Positions 6,434 through 9,676 of a DNA stretch of 9,676 nucleotides are shown here, piece by piece. The number at the start of each line of letters is the position of its first letter. Positions within the stretch are counted from its first letter, which is position 1. The stretch covers positions 1-9,676 of the forward strand of contig DATAYA010000325.1 in assembly GCA_036272815.1 (NCBI GenBank), given 5' to 3'. Source of the DNA: DATAYA01 sp036272815 (GTDB taxonomy: Bacteria > Pseudomonadota > Alphaproteobacteria > Acetobacterales > Acetobacteraceae). Under the pieces are notes generated by a model that saw only the letters and a program-made list of their open reading frames with translations, was not told the DNA's origin and searched no databases. A program made the translations under genes and the position numbers.

Positions 6434-6919
6434 ATGACCGACGAAGCCCACGATCATGACCTGCTGTTTCTGTTGCACGACGTCGCGTGGCTGCTGCGCA
6501 CCGACGCCGACAGGCGTGCCCGCGCGCACGGCATGACGCGGGCGCAGTGGGTGATCCTGGTCTGGCTCGACCGTCAACCCGGCCTGTCGCAGAAAGAGCT
6601 GGCAGAGATCCTGGAGGTCGAGCCGATCACCGTCGCCCGGCTGATCGACCGGCTGGAGGCGCGCTCGATGGTCGAGCGCCGACCCGACCCGCGCGACCGG
6701 CGCATATGGCGGCTCCACCTGTGCGAGCCGGCCCGGCCGGTGCTGGCCGAGATCGAGGAGCAGCGGGCGGCGATGCTGGAGCTGGTGACGGCCGACCTCG
6801 ATCCCGGACGGCGCGCCGTCATGACCGATTGCCTGCGGCGGATGAAGGCGACGCTCTGCGCCGAGCGCCACGCCGACCTCCCCGAACGGACGTCTATCGA
6901 AGAGAAGGAAGTGGCCTGA
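6434..6919 (+). CDS. MarR-family transcriptional regulator (EmrR-like)
   Basis: This 161-residue dimeric winged-helix DNA-binding protein of the MarR family probably represses the efflux genes behind it and releases DNA when it binds a toxic ligand. The MTRAQWVILVWLDRQPGLSQ segment (34-53) leads into the helix-turn-helix KELAEILEVEPITVARLIDR (54-73). The wing has the family's DPRDRR (85-90) between beta strands (MVERR and IWRLHL). The flanking N- and C-terminal helices would form the dimer interface. I prefer the ATG at 6434, with GAAG six bases upstream, to the GTG at 6431, which is too close to that site. The stop overlaps the next start as TGATG. This regulator-first order equals emrR-emrA-emrB of enterobacteria. 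The ligand cannot be told from the sequence. Confidence 0.93.
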   Translation: MTDEAHDHDLLFLLHDVAWLLRTDADRRARAHGMTRAQWVILVWLDRQPGLSQKELAEILEVEPITVARLIDRLEARSMVERRPDPRDRRIWRLHLCEPARPVLAEIEEQRAAMLELVTADLDPGRRAVMTDCLRRMKATLCAERHADLPERTSIEEKEVA

Positions 6920-8046
6920 TGTCGCAGGCAACCAGCACCACCGACGGCGCCACGCTCAGCCCGCGCGACGCCGCCAGCATGCCGCGGGATGCGACCGGCA
7001 CGATCACCCGCGTCCGCTCGCGCTCGCGGCTGCTGCGGCCGGTGCTGATGCTGGGCGGCATCGCCGTCGTGATCGTCGGCGCGGTCTATTACTGGTTGAA
7101 CAGCGGGCAGATCATGTCGACCGACGACGCCTACGTGCAGGCGGATCGCGTCGCTCTCTCGACCGACGTCTCCGGACTCGTGGGCACGATCGACGTCAAG
7201 AGCGGCGAGGTGGTCAAGCGCGGGCAACTGCTGTTCAGCCTCGACAAGCGGCAGTTCCAGATCGCGCTCGACGGCGCCAAGGCCAACCTTGCGCAGACAG
7301 TGCTCGATCTCAATGCGATGAAGGCGGACTACGGCCGGATGCAGAGCGACGCCGCCGTGCGGGCGGCGATGGTGCAGTCCGACCAGGCCGACTTCAGCCG
7401 CTATGCAGCCCTGGTGCGCGGCGGCGGCGTCACCCGGCAGGAATACGACAACGCCCGCTTCAAGCTCGCCGCCGACAAGCAGGCGCTGGCTGCGACGCAG
7501 GAGACCGCGGCGACGCAGCTCGCCCGCCTCGGCGGCAACGCGGATGTCGATGTCACCACGCTGCCCGCCTATAAGCAGGCGCTGGCTCGCGTCGACGAGG
7601 CGCAGCGCCAGCTCGACGACGCCGTGGTGCGCGCGCCGTTCGACGGCATCGTCACCCGCGTCTCGAAATTGCAGCCGGGCATGTATCTCTCCGCCAGCAC
7701 CGCGGCGTTCGGCCTCGTCTCGACCGACCACGTCTGGATCGCGGCGGAACCGAAGGAGACGCAGCTCACCTGGGTCCGCCCCGGCCAGAAGGTGAACATC
7801 AGCGTCGACGCCTATCCCGGCCGTGTCTGGAAGGGCACGGTCGAGGTGGTGGCGCCGGCGAGCGACTCGGAATTCTCCGTGCTGCCGGCGCAGAACTCCT
7901 CGGGCAACTGGGTCAAGGTGGTGCAGCGCATCCCGCTGCGCGTGCATGTCGAGCGCGCCGCCGGCGACCCGCCGCTGACCGCCGGAATGAGCGTCGTCAT
8001 TGACGTCAACACCGGCCACGTCCGGCATCTGTCCGACCTGTTGTGA
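6919..8046 (+). CDS. emrA: EmrA-type membrane fusion protein (HlyD family)
   Basis: This is the periplasmic adaptor of a tripartite drug exporter, linking the inner-membrane MFS pump to an outer-membrane channel. The 375-residue protein has a short cytoplasmic N-terminus, one membrane anchor (about 40-60, LRPVLMLGGIAVVIVGAVYY) and the EmrA hallmark STDDAYVQADRV (67-78). The first lipoyl half follows (VSGLVGTIDVKSGEVVKRGQ, 84-103), then an alpha-helical hairpin rich in Ala, Gln and Asp (about 112-235). The returning lipoyl half is VVRAPFDGIVTRVSKLQPGM, and beta-barrel segments carry KETQLTWVRPGQKVNISVDA. The ATG overlaps the regulator's stop by one base and has AAGGAAG at 6905-6911. Four bases separate its stop from the pump gene. 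The hairpin implies a TolC-like partner, which is not in the window. Confidence 0.93.
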   Translation: MSQATSTTDGATLSPRDAASMPRDATGTITRVRSRSRLLRPVLMLGGIAVVIVGAVYYWLNSGQIMSTDDAYVQADRVALSTDVSGLVGTIDVKSGEVVKRGQLLFSLDKRQFQIALDGAKANLAQTVLDLNAMKADYGRMQSDAAVRAAMVQSDQADFSRYAALVRGGGVTRQEYDNARFKLAADKQALAATQETAATQLARLGGNADVDVTTLPAYKQALARVDEAQRQLDDAVVRAPFDGIVTRVSKLQPGMYLSASTAAFGLVSTDHVWIAAEPKETQLTWVRPGQKVNISVDAYPGRVWKGTVEVVAPASDSEFSVLPAQNSSGNWVKVVQRIPLRVHVERAAGDPPLTAGMSVVIDVNTGHVRHLSDLL

Positions 8047-8050
8047 CCTG

Positions 8051-9586
8051 ATGCAGGATTTCGAGCGAGTACCGAACCGGGCGCTCATCACCATCTGCCT
8101 GATGGTGGCGACCCTGATGCAGGCGCTCGACTCGACAATTGCGAACGTGGCGCTGCCGTACATGCAGGGCAGCCTCGCCGCGACCTCCGACGAGATCACC
8201 TGGGTGCTGACCTCCTACATCACGGCGGCGGCGATCATGACCGCGCCGGTCGGCTGGCTTGCCGCGCGTTTCGGGCGCAAGAACCTCTTCATCCTCTGCC
8301 TGATCGGCTTCACCGTCGCCTCGATGCTGTGCGGAGCGGCCGGGACGCTGGCGGAGATGGTGCTGTTCCGGCTGCTGCAGGGCGTGTTCGGCGCGGCGCT
8401 GGTGCCGCTGTCGCAGGCTGTGATGCTCGACATCTACCCGCCCGAGCAGCGCGGCTCGGCGATGGCGATCTGGGGCATGGGGGTGATGGTCGGGCCGATC
8501 CTCGGCCCCACGCTCGGCGGCTATCTTACCGAACTCTACAACTGGCGCTACGTGTTCTACGTCAACCTGCCGTTCGGGGTGCTGGCGACGCTCGGGCTGC
8601 TGTTCCTGATGCCGCGCGCGGAGCGGCAGTCGGAGCTTCGCTTCGACTGGCTCGGCTTCGGCGTGCTGGCACTCGGCATCGGCGCGTTGCAGCTCATGCT
8701 CGACCGTGGCGAGACGCAGGACTGGTTCGGATCCACCGAGATCATCGTCTATGCGGTGCTCGCCGGGGTCGGGTTCTATCTCTTCATCGTCCACATGCTA
8801 ACCGCGCCCGCGCCATTCATCCCGTTGCGCATCTTCGCCGACCGCAACTTCTCGGCCGGCCTGGCGGTGATGTTCGCGGTGGGGATGGTGCTGCTCGCCA
8901 CCTCGGCGCTGATCGCGCCGTGGCTGCAGAATCTCGGCAACTATCCGGTCGCGACCGCGGGCCTCATCATGGCGCCGCGCGGCGTCGGCACGATGGCGGC
9001 GATGATGTTGGCGGGCCGACTGTCGAACCGCGTCGATCCGCGCAAGCTGATGGCGGTCGGCGTGCTGCTGCTCGTGTACAGCCTGTGGCAGATGACGACG
9101 TGGACGCCGGACGTGGACGAATGGACGATCGCCTGGAACACGATCGTCCAGGGTGCCGGGCTCGGCTTCGTGTTCATCCCGCTCCAGGTGATCGCGTTCG
9201 CGACGCTGGCGCCGCATTTTCGCACCAACGGCACGGCACTCCTCAGCCTGTTCCGCAACGTCGGCAGCGCGATCGGCGTCTCCGTGACGTCGTCGCTGCT
9301 GACCAGCAGCACGCAGGTCGAGCATTCGGTTCTCGCCGGCTACATCACGCCGTTCAATCGCGCGCTGCAGGCCAGCCGCACGATCGCGCGCGAGATCGGT
9401 CCGGAGACAGCCCACGGGGTCGCGGCGCTCGAGCAAATCGTCGAACGGCAGGCCTCGATCATCGGCTACATCGCCGATTTCCGCCTGATGATGCTGGTCT
9501 CGATCCCGACCCTGCTGCTGCTGCTCATCATGCGCCGCCCCAGCCGTGCCGGCCCGAAGCCGGAGGCGCATGAGGTCATGGACTGA
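8051..9586 (+). CDS. emrB: EmrB-type DHA2 family MFS multidrug exporter
   Basis: This proton-driven inner-membrane drug exporter of the DHA2 (14-helix) family has 511 residues, normal for EmrB. Family marks are LDSTIANVALP (26-36, helix 1), WVLTSYITAAAIMTAPVGW (51-69), the cytoplasmic loop 2-3 motif A GWLAARFGRK (68-77), RLLQGVFGAALVPLSQAV near 107-124 and antiporter motif C WGMGVMVGPILGPTLGGYL (141-159). A long extracytoplasmic loop before the last helix (about 435-480) is also typical. The ATG at 8051 was chosen over an in-frame upstream start because it begins just before helix 1 and lies four bases after the emrA stop. No clear Shine-Dalgarno is visible, so translation is probably coupled. 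Likely substrates are hydrophobic toxic compounds; the exact ones are unknown. Confidence 0.94.
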   Translation: MQDFERVPNRALITICLMVATLMQALDSTIANVALPYMQGSLAATSDEITWVLTSYITAAAIMTAPVGWLAARFGRKNLFILCLIGFTVASMLCGAAGTLAEMVLFRLLQGVFGAALVPLSQAVMLDIYPPEQRGSAMAIWGMGVMVGPILGPTLGGYLTELYNWRYVFYVNLPFGVLATLGLLFLMPRAERQSELRFDWLGFGVLALGIGALQLMLDRGETQDWFGSTEIIVYAVLAGVGFYLFIVHMLTAPAPFIPLRIFADRNFSAGLAVMFAVGMVLLATSALIAPWLQNLGNYPVATAGLIMAPRGVGTMAAMMLAGRLSNRVDPRKLMAVGVLLLVYSLWQMTTWTPDVDEWTIAWNTIVQGAGLGFVFIPLQVIAFATLAPHFRTNGTALLSLFRNVGSAIGVSVTSSLLTSSTQVEHSVLAGYITPFNRALQASRTIAREIGPETAHGVAALEQIVERQASIIGYIADFRLMMLVSIPTLLLLLIMRRPSRAGPKPEAHEVMD

Positions 9587-9676
9587 CGGGACGCCCGGCC
9601 CGCGCGGTGCCCGAATCACGCATGGGCTCATCCGGCTGGAGCCGCGCACAGGCCGCGAGCAGCCGGTGATTGGCCC
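9576..9676 (-). other. Short minus-strand open end, possible DinB-like remnant
   Basis: A minus-strand frame enters from the right edge and ends at TGA (9578-9576), overlapping the last codons of emrB. Its readable part includes NHRLLAACARLQPDEPMRD, faintly like the first helix region of DinB-family proteins (NRWANRRLL-ACAAL). A real DinB gene would continue for about 130 more residues, but this frame stops about 13 residues later. It could be a decayed 5' fragment, the C-terminus of an unrelated convergent gene, or chance. The plus strand here holds nothing recognisable. A weak 5-bp stem (GGCTC/GAGCC) follows emrB, but no terminator is evident. Confidence 0.15.

Noticed and set aside
6574..8199. 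Long minus-strand open frame of 541 codons opposite the regulator and emrA
   Set aside because: Low-complexity His/Arg/Asp/Gly composition, crosses two firmly identified genes, and has no recognisable domain.
8329..9573. 414-codon plus-strand frame inside emrB
   Set aside because: Out of frame with the clear 14-helix transporter; Arg/Ala/Gly-rich and without hydrophobic segments or motifs.

Overview
The window is GC-rich (roughly two-thirds G+C by eye) and densely coded, and looks like a chromosomal segment of an alphaproteobacterium. The glutamate-cysteine ligase is the alphaproteobacterial/plant type, and the MR/MLE enzyme closely resembles the D-tartrate dehydratase described from Bradyrhizobium. 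The order gshA-rsmE, divergent from ubiA, also fits that class from memory. I cannot place it below class level; Rhizobiales or Rhodospirillales are both possible. I see no insertion sequence, CRISPR array, tRNA or rRNA.

Left (1-1881, minus strand): rsmE (16S rRNA U1498 methyltransferase) followed 13 bp later by gshA (glutathione synthesis, step 1). gshA runs off the left edge and lacks its C-terminus.

Centre (1904-5949, plus strand): a tight five-gene run. It holds ubiA (4-hydroxybenzoate prenyltransferase), a METTL20-type protein-lysine methyltransferase, tarD (D-tartrate dehydratase of the enolase superfamily), a tocopherol-methyltransferase-like small-molecule methyltransferase, and a secreted DUF2147 protein. 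Spacings are 31 bp (or 1 bp with a CTG start), 12 bp, an ATGA overlap and another ATGA overlap, so one transcript is likely. UbiA supplies ubiquinone. The METTL20 family modifies the beta subunit of the electron transfer flavoprotein, which delivers electrons to ubiquinone, so these two fit together. The roles of tarD, the second methyltransferase and the DUF2147 protein in this unit are not obvious.

Gap (5950-6433): about 480 bp with no convincing gene, several short palindromes, and at its right end a clear 9+9 bp imperfect inverted repeat just before the regulator.

Right (6434-9586, plus strand): an emrRAB-like unit of a MarR-family regulator, an EmrA-type membrane fusion protein and an EmrB-type DHA2 MFS exporter. 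The regulator probably represses the unit through the inverted repeat. No TolC-type outer-membrane channel is present in the window. The last 90 bases hold only a short minus-strand reading frame that faintly resembles the start of a DinB-family protein.

Nothing here is clearly a new system. The least explained part is the tarD/methyltransferase/DUF2147 stretch attached to ubiA.
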